DNA from: Delphinapterus leucas
Taxonomy: Eukaryota > Chordata > Mammalia > Artiodactyla > Monodontidae
Reading direction: 5' to 3'
DNA: 64,000 nt
Assembly (NCBI RefSeq): GCF_002288925.2
Contig: NW_022098069.1
Coordinates: 68,838,758-68,902,757, forward strand
The notes under the pieces were generated by a model. That model was not told the origin of the DNA, did no database searches, and saw only the letters and a list, made by a program, of their open reading frames with translations. Below are positions 24,014 to 36,251 of this stretch, one piece after another (position 1 is the first letter of the stretch; every line of letters starts with the position of its first letter). Position numbers and translations under genes: made by a program.

Positions 24014-24721
24014 AAGGCCAAGTGTAGACATTATACAATGGCTCAGATTCTTTTGAACTAGTTTTTCATTATAGCTTGCTGTTCTTCTAATCCATCTGGA
24101 ATGAGTATTCTTAAGAATGGAATTGGGGTAATCATAAAGCTCATCTTCTATATGATTCCACTTACTTTCTGGTTTCCGGCTTTTTACTTGACTGCCTGCC
24201 TTGGGTAGACATTAAAGAGGAAGGCACTTAAGCAGGAAATGAGATAAAGACTTACAAATGGCACACCTCAATAAAACGGAATGTGCACACATTTCCCATA
24301 GATGTAGATTTCGATAATCACAATTTCTATTAGTAAACCATGATGACCTGCTCGATATTTTTGTTATGCAGAAGTTTTTCCTCTTGAAAAATAACTGTTA
24401 ATATTTGAATAAAAAGGAAAAATACATACCATCTATGTATTTTAAGCAAAAGACTTTATTTTGGGGGCAATTATTTTTAATAATATTAAAATTTTTCCAG
24501 AATACCAATGCTTTCTTACTCTTTTTAGTTCTCATTTAAAGGATCAGTTTATCCTGAAATATGTTACAGAGGAGAAATGGAAAGATTCTTTGAAAAAGTA
24601 AGTATTGAATATGTTACATAAAACTCCTGCATATCTAGTCATCACTTGCTAGATGACTATTAAACTGAGTATGCAATCAGCTAAGCTAATAGGAAACACG
24701 GTTTGAAACTTTATTGATTTT
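24014..24721. other. Unassigned AT-rich intergenic sequence
   Basis: No gene or named repeat recognised. Confidence 0.5.
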
Positions 24722-24900
24722 CTACTGTATAGCACAGGGAACTCTACTCAGTGCTCCGCGGTGACCTAACTGGGAAGGAAGTCTAAAAGGAGAGTGGCTA
24801 TTTGTATATGTATAGCTGATTCACTTTGCTGTACAGTAGAAACTAACTCAACATTGTAAAGCAACTATACTCCAACAAAAATAAATAAATAAATAAAATA
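24722..24900 (+). mobile_element. Cetartiodactyl L1 3' tail, sense
   Basis: CTGTATAGCACAGGGAACTC, GCTGATTCACTTTGCTGTAC and CAACATTGTAAAGCAACTATACTCC lead to an (AAAT)n tail ending at 24,900. This is the L1 3' end, 5'-truncated to about 180 bases. Confidence 0.88.
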
Positions 24901-25362
24901 AACTTTACTGATTTTGACTAAAAGCACAATTTGCCTTTCCTATACTTACATTAAGAACCATATATAATAAGGCAAAAAAAATGCTTTAGATTATCTTTTA
25001 AAGTTGGACATTGAATTATAAAATTATAATACTTAATAAAAATAGAACATATAGAAACTTAGAGAAGAATTATACAGAATATGAACTAAGGTAAAAAAAT
25101 ATTAAATCAGTTTTGCCATAGTGACAAACAGAAATAGCAGTACAAGGCAGAATTGGCGTCACTGGCCAAATTGTATGCATCTTGAATTCATCTGTGGTGT
25201 GCAAGTTAATTCTGTTCTTCAAATATGTCTCTCTCTCTCTGTTTCTTTGTTTCTCTCTCCCAACACACACACGCATGGACACACATTCACAAATACATAC
25301 ATTCAACTTTGGTCCCAATCTAACAGAGAACATTATTTCTTGATTCAATTATCTTCAAAAAC
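24901..25362. other. Unassigned intergenic sequence
   Basis: Includes a short CT-rich and (CA)-rich patch at 25,225-25,285. No gene was seen. Confidence 0.5.
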
Positions 25363-25590
25363 ATGTTTTCTGGGGCTTCCCTGGTGGCGCAGTGGTTGAG
25401 AGTCCGCCTGCCTATGCAGGGGACAGGGGCTCGTGCCCCGGTCCGGGAAGATCCCACATGCCGCGGAGCGGCTAGGCCCGTGAGCCATGGCCGCTGAGCC
25501 TGCGCGTCCGGAGCCTGTGCTCCACAACGGGAGAGGCCACAACAGTGAGAGGCCTGCAAAAAAAAAAAAAAAAAAAATGTTTTTTGAATG
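25363..25590 (+). mobile_element. Short-type CHR SINE, sense
   Basis: Head GGGGCTTCCCTGGTGGCGCAG at 25,373, complete short-type body, then a pure A tail at 25,558-25,577. The imperfect target duplicates ATGTTTTCTG (left) and ATGTTTTTTG (right) flank it. Confidence 0.95.
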
Positions 25591-28400
25591 CCCTGTATGT
25601 AGTAGCATAGCGCAGTAGTAGCTATGTAGTGGCAAGTAAGACACTGGTCCTCTAGGTACTTAGTGGAAGAAATAAATTATGCACACAAACAGTTATAGTA
25701 GAAAACAGAGTCAAACACCATAAATGAGACATCTAATCGTTCAAGAGATGTCATTTTGCTTGGGGACAAGTCTTTTGGAAAAAACAATGAAATTTAGTGT
25801 AGGCTATGCAGGTGGTGAGGCTTTTATAGAAATGATGGCAGAAAAGCTGAGGGGACTGATGGAAACCAGCAGTGTGAGCAATGACACAGAGGAGAGCCCA
25901 GTCTAGAGTGATTATGAGCAAGTCATTCTATTTAGCTGCAGTGTAAAAAGTGGCGAGTAGCTGGCAGGGCAGGGAGGGTGGAGAGAAGCTTGAGAAGGTA
26001 AGTAAAACCACCAGTAGGAAATTATCCTTTACTCAGAAGACAGTGAAGATTCCTAGGAGGTTCTGGAGAAAGAGCGTGGCATGCTCAAGTAGCAGTTGAG
26101 AAAACATTATTTTTAAATGAGACTGTAGGTTAGACTGTAGGTACAGAGATCGATTAGCAGGTATATGCACTGCCCAGAAAAATGAAGGAAGCAGTGGAAA
26201 TGGACAAGAGGACACCAAGCCACAGATAGTTCAGAATCTTTAGGACCTGGTAATCAGAAGAACTTGGGAGCTAAAGGTGTTACTCCTGGTTACAGCCAGA
26301 TAACAGAAGGTTAAATTGAATTAGCTTAGGCAAAAAGAGTTCACAAAATCCAAAGGGGGGCTGAAACCCAGCCCTGGGAGCACTTAGAGCCAACTAGAAG
26401 CAGGGACCCAAATGCCATCCTATCTCTCACCTACCATCCTTCCTGCAAGCTGTTGTCAACCAACTTTCCATCTTACAGAGGAGCTTTTTCCACGTGGCAG
26501 ACGTGGTCACTAATACCTCCTGAGGTTTATGTCTTTCAAGTTCTACCACTGAGAGGAAATAACAAACAGACATTGCTTTCTTCTCAAATCCAAACATCCC
26601 AGGAAATAACTGCTTTCCATGGTAATTTACATGTATTATCTCACTTGATACTCATTAACAGTCCAATGAAGTAGGTACTTTATCATCAGAGAAACCCATG
26701 TCACCTACCTAGAGGATAGTAACCTACTGATTAAAATCCTGCCGTTTACTTCAGGGTCAAGCCATCAACCACCGTGTACTGCTGCTCTCCACAGGCATAC
26801 TGTGGATCCACCCTTTAGCCAATCATCTGAGGCCAGAGAAGGTTGAACCCTGTAAGACTGTGGCCATGTAGCTAGGATGGGACAGTTCTTGAAGAAGCAG
26901 GGCTGGCAGACAGAAAAGCCTCTAGAAAGCCACTGAACAAAGACAAATCCAAAGTATCAAGCTAGGGTGCTGAAAGATAAATCATCAGGAAGTGATCATT
27001 TGCAAGAGAACATAATGAGTTTGACTTTGACTAGTTTGGTTTGTGCTGGCCGCTCATGTATGTAGATATAGCCACCAGGCAGGTGGGAATGAGATGGCTG
27101 TGTACCCAGGTAGAGACTAATTTTATAAATCTAGGAGTCACGCTCAAAGCAGGGGTAATTAAAGAAAAGGGAGTGGATGTTTGCTGAGGAAAAAAGTATA
27201 GAGAAGTTTCTAAAAATGAAAGAGAGAGTAGGAGTTCTTGGTGGAGGAACCGGGGAAGGAACTTGGGAAATACTTCTACGTTTGGAGGACAGAAAAAGGA
27301 AAAGTCAGTAATAATGGAAGCAGAGAAGAAGCCACCAGGAAAAGACGAAAAGGGTGAGAGAGGAGGGTCCAAAGACAAGAACACTGCAAGATGAAGTAAT
27401 GACAGTATCGTCTAGAGACAGAGAAGGAAGACCCAGAACAATCTAATTAGACAACAGTCACTGGCGTCCATTTGGCAGCAAAGCGTGGGAGGGAATGTTT
27501 AAACTAATCATGGTTTAAGGAGTGGAGAGGGGCAGTGGGTCATGAAGTGGGTCGCAGGTGTAATGAGTCTTTGACGAGGTTCAGTGATGAAGGAAAGAAG
27601 AGAAGTCGTATGGAAAACAGCGTTTTACGATATGGGAGCCCTGAGTCTGCTGTAGGTCCAGGGGGCAGAGCCGTTAGAAAAGGAGGACTCACACGTGGGC
27701 AGCCCTGAAGGAAGGAAGGCCTGGTAGCACCTCACCTACCCAGAACCTGGCGATCCGGCAACCTCTCCTATCCAGAATACAATCAAGAACCATGAGGCAA
27801 AAATGGTCTCAACAGTCTAAATCAATGTCATTATACTTTTTCAATCAAGTTCTTGGGTTTCACCTAAAAGAAAACTCTGATTCTTCTGCAAAACTGAATC
27901 AGTCTTACTCTCCTCTAGGTCAGAGATGGAGAAATGTTTCTCCTGGACTCTAGTCTGATAGTAGAAAACCACACCCACATATACTCATGATAAAAGGTTA
28001 AATCAAATTCCCATTTAATTAGCTAAGGATACAAAATCTCATAGGACATCAGGAAGCCACAGAGCAGGAACAGATGTAACATATTTCAGCATGGCTTTCC
28101 TTGACCCAGGGTCCCTGGGAGCAGAGGTGGGATAGGGGCAAGAAAATAAAACTGACACTGTCCAGACAGGGTGGGGTTTTCTACCTGGAAACATAATTCT
28201 GTCTAAAATCCTGTCCTTTTATGCTAAGTGTTCAATCACCGTTCTAGAACTTACACTAACACCATAGGTCATTCCGTTTAACGGAAGGCTTACAGATACC
28301 AGGTTTCCTGGTCCTTGAACCATTCTCAGCATCAGCAGGACACATCAGTGTACAGTCAGTGCCAGGTATCCCCAAATAATAGCTCTGCCTCTGGTTCTCC
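25591..28400. other. Unassigned intergenic sequence
   Basis: No gene recognised. A MIR-like antisense trace lies at about 26,615-26,700 (TGTATTATCTCACTTGATACTC and a GAAGTAGGTACTTTATC block). The 117-codon reverse-strand frame at 27,384-27,031 is Ser/Pro/Phe-rich from purine-rich DNA and has no recognisable domain. Confidence 0.45.
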
Positions 28401-29810
28401 AGTACCCTAGAAAGATCATTTCCCCTCTGAGTCAGAGGTTTTCTGGTGCCTGTGTCCCTTCTCCAGCCATCTCCATCCTGCTCTGTGCCCTGGGAGAGGG
28501 ATCTGTATGGACTGCACCAAAGAGATCTATCTTGCCTTCTGTATTCCAGTTGGGGTCAGCCAATAGGAAACACTGGAAGGACACTGAAATAGAGGAGGGA
28601 GATGAGGTCAGAGATTTGTTCTCATAAACTCTCTTCACATCACCAAGTTTGAGGTGCCATTTATTTTTTGCAGGACCTGACTGCTACCACCATCCCATGA
28701 CAGATAGGTTTCAGCTCCCATGCCAATTCTATCAATTGGTAGGCACTTCTGGGAGCGTCTTTTGTGAAGGATTCTAAGACCACCAGGCTTTTAGTGATGA
28801 TTGGTTGGGGAAGAGTAGCTCTCATGCCAAGTGTTGCCAGCCCTTGTTTTGCATCTTAACAATCATCTGGTGTCCAGATTCTCAGAAGATGTAAAGCCAG
28901 AGAGACAGAGATTTGTTACAAGTGGTCAATCTGGGAAAAATACAAAGTGGCGGCTGACAGAGTAGCGGAAGAGGAGCCTGAAAGGAAAGCTTAAAAAGTA
29001 AACAAACAAAAAAGCTAAACACAATGAGATTTCTGCTGAAATCTAGCCTCAGCTTGCTGGGGAGCCCCGGAGTGTGAGCGGCACCACAAAGTCGATGCTC
29101 CTTATAACTGTTGAACCAGCCCAAACTAGCCCTATCCTGTTTCTAAAAAGGTACTGAGTTGTTTTCAGAGACAGCAGAAAAAAACCCACAAGTCATGTGG
29201 CCAAAGCATGCCCAGAGGAGAAAATTTTGACCTAAAATAACACCTGGAACTAAAGTTCCTCCCCACGGAACCAAAGGACTGAGACATGACTGGAGGCTGA
29301 ACGCCGGAACCCTTTCAGAAGCGAAGGGTGCTGAGACAAGGGGGACAGGTTTTTGTATCCCGTGTCAGTCAGTCACTGGTTCCCTGGTTGGGTGGGTGGA
29401 GGCAGGGGGTGTGCAGTAAACCTCCCAGGTAGTTTTGGGCAGTTTCCTGGGGAGGGCAATTCTCTGGAGAAGGGTGGATCCACAAGCTGCTATCAGCCAA
29501 CACTCACAACAGCTGAGGGTGGTGTGCTGGTCAAATAAAGGGGGGAGGGGGGAGACCAACAGTGTCTAGTAGAGGGGGCTTCCAAGGTGTCTAGGCATCG
29601 GCCAGTGTCCCGGATACTTGTTCTCCTACCACTCTGTCATCCAGAGGTCTCCATTTATCAGCACTTACTGACACTGGTGGCGCACAGATATGCCATCCCA
29701 TGTGGTCTTTAGGTGGCCGTCATCAACTGAGATCTGATAACTCATCTGATCCCCAGGTGTAGTCAGTGCTGTAGTAGCCCCTCTGAGTCCCAGCCCTGAG
29801 AGCCCTGCAG
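28401..29810. other. Unassigned, somewhat GC-richer intergenic sequence
   Basis: Composition rises above the AT-rich flanks, and an AATAAA lies near 29,533 in a G-rich context. It could be decayed LTR or ERV sequence, but I could not match a family and see no coding motif. Confidence 0.35.
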
Positions 29811-29978
29811 TCTCTCTCCTCTCTCTCTCTCTCTCTCTGTCTCTCTCTGTCTCTCTCTGTCTCTCTCTGTCTCTCTCTGTCTCTGTCTCTCTCTGTCTGT
29901 CTCTCTGTCTGTCTCTCTGTCTGTCTCTGTCTGTCTCTCTCTCCGTCTCTCCCTCCCTCTCTCCCTCCCTCTCTCTCT

Positions 29979-30052
<74 letters not shown>
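29811..30052. repeat. Compound microsatellite: (CT/CTGT)n then (CA)22
   Basis: About 200 bases of almost pure pyrimidine built from TCTC and TCTG units, with CCCT interruptions near 29,950-29,990, followed by about 22 CA units (30,009-30,052). The pyrimidine run has mirror-like symmetry that favours triplex (H-DNA) formation. The apparent minus-strand RERERE / CVCVCV proteins are translations of this repeat. Confidence 0.98.
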
Positions 30053-30055
<3 letters not shown>

Positions 30056-31243
30056 CCCTGTCATCCCTCCCAGGGCCTAGAAGCACTGACTGCACGCTGC
30101 ACCTTCCCGGGTGAACGAGGTGAGTAAGCCTGCACCAGGCTCTGTGTGGGTCTTATGAGGCATCCGGTCATCCCAGAGCTCCATCTTAGGACAGGAGGCT
30201 CCCCATCTTGGCATTTTGAAAACTTGTCAGTAGTCTCTTCAGCTACCCTCCGAGGTTTCAACCCCTAAGGAAGTGGGACATATGCCTTCTCTGACCCACA
30301 TGCCATCCATGTGTTCCGAGCCACCTTCCACCCTTCTTCTGGGGCAACACTTTTCTACTCTCTGGCCTGGTAGGTTCTTCAACTACTTTATTTACAAGGT
30401 AATTTTTCTGTTAAACTTCATTAGGGGATTTTTTTTATTGATACTGAAAACTAACCTTTTGTAACTGAAAAAACCTTTTCTCCCTCAAAAAGCCCTGATA
30501 TATATATATTTTTCTTTCACAACTATTGTCTCAGCTCTGGGTTTCAAAAGTCTGTTCTTGAAACACAAAAGCTGAGCAATAATTTTTTCTTTGTTTTTAC
30601 ATTCCTGCCTTAATAATGCTGATCCTCCCTGAGGCAACGATGCCTCCGACTAAATAATAGAGCCTTTGAAACAAGGAGGGTTTCAGAAGAGAGGGCACAA
30701 GCAGCCGAGATGGGACCGCAAGGCCAGAGGCACGGAAACGTGCAGCAGGCTTAGAGGCTCTGGAGGGATAAGAAGTTTTCTAAAAAGGAGGACTGTGCCA
30801 GAAAGGCAAATGAAAAGGAATGTGGAAAGAAATCAAGATGAGTTTTTAGAGGTTTCAGTTTCAGGCTTGGTAGGGAAATCCCTAGATCACTTCACCTCGC
30901 CTGGGGCTGCACCTCGAAGGGCATGTCCAGACTTGCAGGATCTGGACCCTGGAGAGAATAAGATGGAAAAGAATAGGAAGAGAAACCACTTTAAATTTGT
31001 TCAAGATACTTAAAATAGGCAGCGATGAATATTTGGCCTCGGTCCAGATACACGAACAAACATCCCAAATGTCTACTACTAGAGAAGAATTTAAAAGACA
31101 TAAGAATTTAGTCCAAAATATGTCTGAGAGCTAGATAAAAAGAGTCATATGGAACGAGTAAAAGGAAACTGTTAGTTTTCTTCACTGTAGGAAATACAGA
31201 TGAAGAGGGAATATTGTTCTGGTTTTAAAACTGGAATTAATGG
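30053..31243. other. Unassigned intergenic sequence
   Basis: No domain or repeat family recognised. The plus-strand 115-codon frame at 30,666-31,013 is Lys/Arg-rich without a recognisable motif and is not supported as a gene. Confidence 0.45.
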
Positions 31244-31714
31244 TGTTAGGGCAGGCTGCCCCCAAATGTGCCAAAGTGGCATATTGATTATTTTGAATTA
31301 CTTAAGAAACAGCCAATACAAGATGGACACTCTGACCCTCCTCTGTCTCCCTGAAAGCAGGAAATAAATCCCCCGTGTGAAAGGTACCCTCCCTGCACCA
31401 GGAGGTAGGGAGACATTCTTATCACCAGAGAGAGAGAAGTCAGTGCTCAGAAGGCTGTATAAACAACACTTGTTACTTTACTACCCTAAGCCCAAAGTTC
31501 TGTGTCTTGTCAGTTCTTCACAAATGTGTAGTTTCTTTGTCTAAAAAGTATAAAACTGCCTGCACTGGCCATTTATTTAGTTTCCATATCTATGAGAACT
31601 CTGAACACACAAAATTTAATTTGATTTTCTCCTATTAGTCTGTCTTGGGTCAATCTAATTATTATACCAGCGAAAAGAACCCAGAGGATAGGGGAAAATT
31701 TTCCCTCTTCAACA
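31244..31714 (+). mobile_element. LTR of unassigned ERV family, copy 2
   Basis: Starts TGTTAGGGCAGGCTGCCCCC and ends CCCTCTTCAACA, so TG...CA termini. It contains CCAGGAGGTAGGGAGACATTC and TCTTATCACCAGAGA, matching copy 1, an AGTATAAAACTGCC TATA-like site near 31,549, and the terminal GATAGGGGAAAATTTTCCC block. No internal ERV sequence is present. About 470 bases long. Confidence 0.72.
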
Positions 31715-31984
31715 GTGGCATGATTGAAAATGGGCCCAGTAATCTAAATAAAACGTACAACTATCCATTGTGTTCCAGAAACTTACCAGAGTAAACTAAG
31801 GTTTGGGCACATAATTCCTCTTGGTTTCAGATATTTGGGTCAAAGAAGCATCTGTAAACTTTTTTAAAGTATTTTTGTCTGTTTATAAATAACTGACAGA
31901 GTTTGTTTTTCACTTTTTGGTTTTAATTGATAATTTATTATCAATCATCTCTGAATTGGTTTATAGTTGATAATCACATTAACA

Positions 31985-32166
31985 TTTACTGAGAACTTAT
32001 TATATGCACTTTACCTATAATAACTCATTTAATTATCACAAAAACCCTGTGAGATGGATTCCCATTTTATAACTGAGGAAAAGTTAATTAAGCAAATACT
32101 ATGTACCAGGCACAAAGTGCTTTGTATGTAGTATCTCATTTAACCCTTAAATAAAAAAATAACTAT
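31985..32166 (-). mobile_element. MIR SINE, antisense, left half (split by LTR)
   Basis: Contains TTTACTGAGAACTTATTATATG and then a second MIR-like block (ATGTACCAGGCACAAAGTGC, TCTCATTTAACCC). It stops abruptly at CTAT where the LTR begins and resumes at 32,926. The doubled start suggests two overlapping MIR pieces. Confidence 0.75.
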
Positions 32167-32925
32167 TGTTACCAAACCAAACTTGGGTCCGCTTGCCTGC
32201 CACGCAGCAAAACCAATCTAATGATACCAGGTTGTGATGAAGGAAAGTACAGCATTTATTTGCAGGGCACCAAACAAGGGAAATGGGCAACTCACACTCA
32301 AAAGACCCGAACTCCCTATTGGCTTTCAGGCAAGGGTTTTTAAAGGCAACATGTGGATGAGATTTACGGCTCCTGGGCTTTCTTCTGATTGGTTGGTGGT
32401 GACGTGACAAGGTGATGTTTCAGGAATCTTAATCATCATCAACCTTCTGGTTCCAACCGGTCTGGGGTCTAGTGCTTGTGCTCAGAATGTAGTCACCATC
32501 CTTCACCTGGACAGAGGTCTTTGTTTCTACAAAACAACTCAAAGATATGCATCAGATTGTTATGTGTATCTCTTGAGAAACTAGGACTCTGTTTCATTGC
32601 TGAACTATTGTTTCTTGACTGCTTTTCCTTTGTTTCTGAATTCCCTCACTTTCCTAATTAGTAACTACTTGAGTCTGCTCTTTGAACTGAGGGAAGGTCT
32701 AGAAGACTAAAGCCTTCTTTTGCAAACAAGAAAACATGGAGCACAGGGGTTTTTGTACCCGGGAGGGCCCTGCAGAGTCCTGCTTGGTTTCAATCCCCTC
32801 TTTTCTTTGATACCCCTCAATCCTGAGGGGAACAGGGATGGGGCAAAAAAGGGAATAAAGTTTTAGATAGAGAGGTTTGTCATAAACTCAGCAGGGAAAC
32901 TCGATTTTAGGGGGACTTAGTTTCA
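32167..32925 (-). mobile_element. Solo LTR (ERV1-like) with 4-bp target duplication
   Basis: TG (32,167) to CA (32,925), 759 bases, flanked by CTAT at 32,163-32,166 and 32,926-32,929. The host MIR sequence joins cleanly when the LTR and one CTAT are set aside, which proves the limits. On the minus strand a CCAAT box (complement of ATTGG near 32,388), a TTTAAAA TATA-like site (about 32,337-32,343) and AATAAA (complement of TTTATT, 32,255-32,260) lie in promoter-to-polyadenylation order. A 4-bp duplication is usual for gammaretrovirus-like ERV1. No viral genes remain. Confidence 0.9.
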
Positions 32926-33060
32926 CTATGAGAGTCTATTATTTTCCCCATTTTATAGATGAGGAAATTGAAATTCAGATAGATGAATTTGTTTTAAGGT
33001 GATACAACTAGTAAGTGATGCAGGAAGGATTTTAACCCAAGCCTACCTATTAACCCAAAT
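32926..33060 (-). mobile_element. MIR SINE, antisense, right half
   Basis: Resumes CTATGAGAGTCTATTATTTTC then CCCATTTTATAGATGAGGAAA, GGTGATACAACTAGTAAGTGA, exactly the MIR continuation after the CTAT target. Confidence 0.88.
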
Positions 33061-33084
33061 GTAATGTTAGAAAGCTAGAAATAA

Positions 33085-33345
33085 TCTATGTTTAATAGGT
33101 AGAAATAATCTATATGTTCAGTAATAAGTAATTAGTTAAATAAGTTAATGGTACATCCATATAATTAAATATTATGCAGGCATTAAAAACAACGCTGAAC
33201 ATATACCATATTGACATATAAAACAAACTTTTCAGCTGAAAAAAGTAGATAATGTAATATGCACCTGTGATTTCATTTTAAAATATATAAAAATAAAAAC
33301 ATGCATACTTTCTTAGAAAGGAATGATGGAAGTTAAATGAAAATG
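33085..33345 (+). mobile_element. Ancient L1 3' UTR fragment
   Basis: Includes TGGTACATCCATATAATTAAAT, a TATTATGCAGGCATTAAAAAC block and ATTTCATTTTAAAATATATA. These match blocks of the other old L1 tails in this window but are more decayed. Confidence 0.6.
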
Positions 33346-33355
33346 CAGGGACCCT

Positions 33356-33878
33356 TGTGAAGGGTAACAAAATATGCCACCCCAAAATATGCCTCTTTGG
33401 CACAGGGATTATTACCTTAAACTGATTATTTTTGAGAGCCTGCAGACACAGCAGAAGCTCTAAAACAGAGGAGTTACCCTTTTGTAAGGGACATTTACAT
33501 TTATAAAGGAAACCTCTGTGCCTCTCAGTACCAGGAATCCCAGGTTGACTAAATCACAAGAGAATCTTACTAATAATAGAGAAGGCACAGACGTCAATCT
33601 GCATAACAAATTTTACCCTTGTTTACCTGGCTTTTCCTGGTAACTTCCTGTAACTGGTCTCTCGCTGTCTTTAGCAGAAGATGGAATTTAAGGTAGTGGC
33701 TTGGGCCATCTGGAGAGTTACTCATTTTCCCTGGGTATCTTCCACATATACATGAAGTATACATGTTAATAAATTTCTGTTTGTTTTTTTCTCTTGTTAA
33801 CCTGTTTTTTTATTAACAAGGGGGCCTCAACCAAGAACTCAAAAGGGTAGAGGGAACGTTTTTTTTCCCTCCCCTACA
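33356..33878 (+). mobile_element. LTR of unassigned ERV family, copy 3
   Basis: Starts TGTGAAGGGTAACAAAATATG and ends CCTCCCCTACA. Shared blocks with copies 1, 2 and 4 include GCCACCCCAAAATATGCC near the start, an AATAAATTTCTGTTTG polyadenylation region at about 33,770 and the terminal GGGTAGAGGGAACG. It is about 520 bases and lies in the same orientation as copies 2 and 4. Confidence 0.78.
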
Positions 33879-34034
33879 CTTGTTCAACAATTGCCAAGAA
33901 TTCCCGGATGGTGACAGCAGGGCATTGAACCAAGTACAGGAGCCTTCTGCGTGCAGGGCTCTGTGTGACTGCACAGGTCACATGCCCATGCAGCTGGCCC
34001 AGTTATAAGTACTCTTTACTTTCTTCTTTTTGCT

Positions 34035-34582
34035 TGTGAAAGGAATCAGAACATACCACCCCAAAATATGCTACTTTGGCATAAGGATTATTTTGAGCTG
34101 AAGGCAATTGAGAAGGGGTGATACAGGAAGAACTCTTTGCCTCCCCCTTTCTGCCTAAAACCGGGGCATAAATTTCCCTTCGTAAAGGTGATATAAATTT
34201 CCATTTGTAAATGTGCTTTCCTCTCCAGGAAGAGGAGAAATATAGCTCTTATCTGCCTAACTAAACAAGCTTTGTCTCCCATATATTTCCTAGTCATCTT
34301 TCCACAGTTTACTACCCACAGAGGCCCCAAACCCCTTTTCCTTTGCTCACTTCTCCACAATTTATTACCCTTTGTTAAAAACGATACAGACATGAGTCCA
34401 CTGGTTTAACGGATTCTTTGGGTTTTCACTTTTATCTTGAAGCCCCTGTGCATGTGAAAATATTAACACCTACAAAGAAACACACAGTTTTTCTCCTATT
34501 AATCTGTCTTTTCTCAGTTTAATTGTAGGCTCCCAGATACAAAACCTGAGAGGGTAGAAGAAAATGTTTTTCCTTTCCTACA
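34035..34582 (+). mobile_element. LTR of unassigned ERV family, copy 4
   Basis: Starts TGTGAAAGGAATCAGAACATAC and ends TTTCCTTTCCTACA. It contains CCACCCCAAAATATGC, TGGCATAAGGATTATTTTGAG and a final GAGGGTAGAAG block. It is about 550 bases and only about 155 bases downstream of copy 3 in direct orientation. Confidence 0.78.
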
Positions 34583-35237
34583 CTTATCAGTATTACATTG
34601 CTTGTATGACCTGCTTTGGTAATAAGAAAAAGAAAATAAAGTAATAAAAGAAAGGGCATCAAATATGGTGATGGGAGTTTTGGAATATATACATATAAAT
34701 ATAGGTATACATATACATACATATATATGTATAGATAGATAATTTTTTTTTCTAAATGCCTGCCTTCATTCCTTCCTTCTTTCCTTCATTCTTTCTTGCT
34801 TAAATAATTTGGTACTAAAGCCAGTAGGTGAAATTGAGCAAAAGTAAGTATCCACATTGGAGAGTGGGTGCTAGTGGCCCAGTGCAAGGAGGTGGTTCCT
34901 AAGAGGGATGAGAAAGGCCTCTGCATGGAGTGGGGTTGTAGCAATGGCGTGGCATGTGCGCCCACGCAAGATAGGGACAGCATCCATACATGTGGGCGAT
35001 TGCAGAATGAGGTGAGTGGATGCCCACTCAGGGGGCAGTGGGGATGAGAAGAGACTGATTACCTTGGGGGTTGATCCAACAAACAAATATATTGGGGTTA
35101 TGGGGTGCAGGCTTCTCCCTCTTAGAAAAAGGATTTACAAATATGGAAAGGGAGGAAACTGGAATAAACCCTGCGGTATGTAAAATCAGAATTGGATGTA
35201 TCAGTCATTTTGTGTTTTCGATAGTATATGTATATAG

Positions 35238-35286
<49 letters not shown>

Positions 35287-36250
35287 TGCCCTAGCTCTTT
35301 CCATTGAGAGAGCCTAAGGGCAATGCCATTGCAAAAACATTGAGAATACCTACTGTTCAGATCTGTTACTAAATACCATTCTCTGCAAAAAAATAACAAA
35401 AGAAAAACAGACAAACAAAACAAAAAAAAGCCCAAAGCTCTTTGAAGATATACTTGATTCCAGTGTGTGTGCCAGAAAGTACAGAAGTGTTCAAAGAATG
35501 ATGAGAATATGTCAAAAGAACTGAAAGCCAGCCTAAAGGGGCTAGGCAAATGCGGGACAATTTGAGGGTCAGTAAACAACGATAGAAACAGATATTGCCT
35601 ACTGAATAAATTAAGCAACCGTGAGTTCATACTAATATACAAAAATGAATGAATGAATGAGAAGAAAAAGCTTTTCCTTACAGTATACAACACTGTATAT
35701 ATATAATGCTCACTAATAAATGTGGAAGGAATGATGGATTTAGGAAATCACCATTTGGCATCATAGTTGAAAATCTTACAAGGCTTCTAGACAAAGAACA
35801 AAACTTTCAAAGGCAATTGATAATGGAAAGATAACTAGACTAGTAATAGACTTCTTATCTGTAACCTTGGTTGAATCAGACAATTTGCATTTATATTTAC
35901 AGACCACTGGCAATATCCCCCTATCAAGGGAAGTTCTCATTCCCATGTGAGAGCAAAGTAAAGAAGTTTTGGAGTGTTGCAAAGGCTCCGAAAATATCCT
36001 ACCTGTGTACCTTTCTGAGAAAATTTTCTAACCAAATGAAAATCAAATCTCATGATAGGGAAGATGAAAAGTTCAGGAAACATTGATGAACAATGAATTT
36101 CATAATATTTACAATTATATCTAAATGGAATATGACAGTTAACTGGAGATTATACTCTGGTAAGAATTTTGAAACAGGAGATTCTGTGAGGAAAAACTTG
36201 ATGACTGTCTGGGTTTGAAATCCTATAATTATCTCATACAAGCTCAAGAT
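34583..36250. other. Intergenic sequence with simple repeats
   Basis: Holds a TA/TACA-rich patch (34,685-34,740), a (CTTC)n-like patch (34,765-34,800), a (GT)n run at 35,240-35,277 and a short (GAAT)n run near 35,645. Otherwise unassigned, with no gene. The 162-codon reverse frame across the GT run is not credible as a gene. Confidence 0.6.
35240..35277. repeat. (GT)n microsatellite
   Basis: About 18 uninterrupted GT units. Confidence 0.98.
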
Positions 36251-36251
36251 T

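Noticed and set aside
27031..27384. 117-codon minus-strand frame
   Set aside because: Low-complexity Ser/Phe/Pro content from purine-rich DNA, no motif, no gene context.
29665..30095. Arg/Glu dipeptide-repeat and Cys/Val-repeat proteins on the minus strand
   Set aside because: Direct translation of the CT and CA microsatellite; the same pattern appears in two frames.
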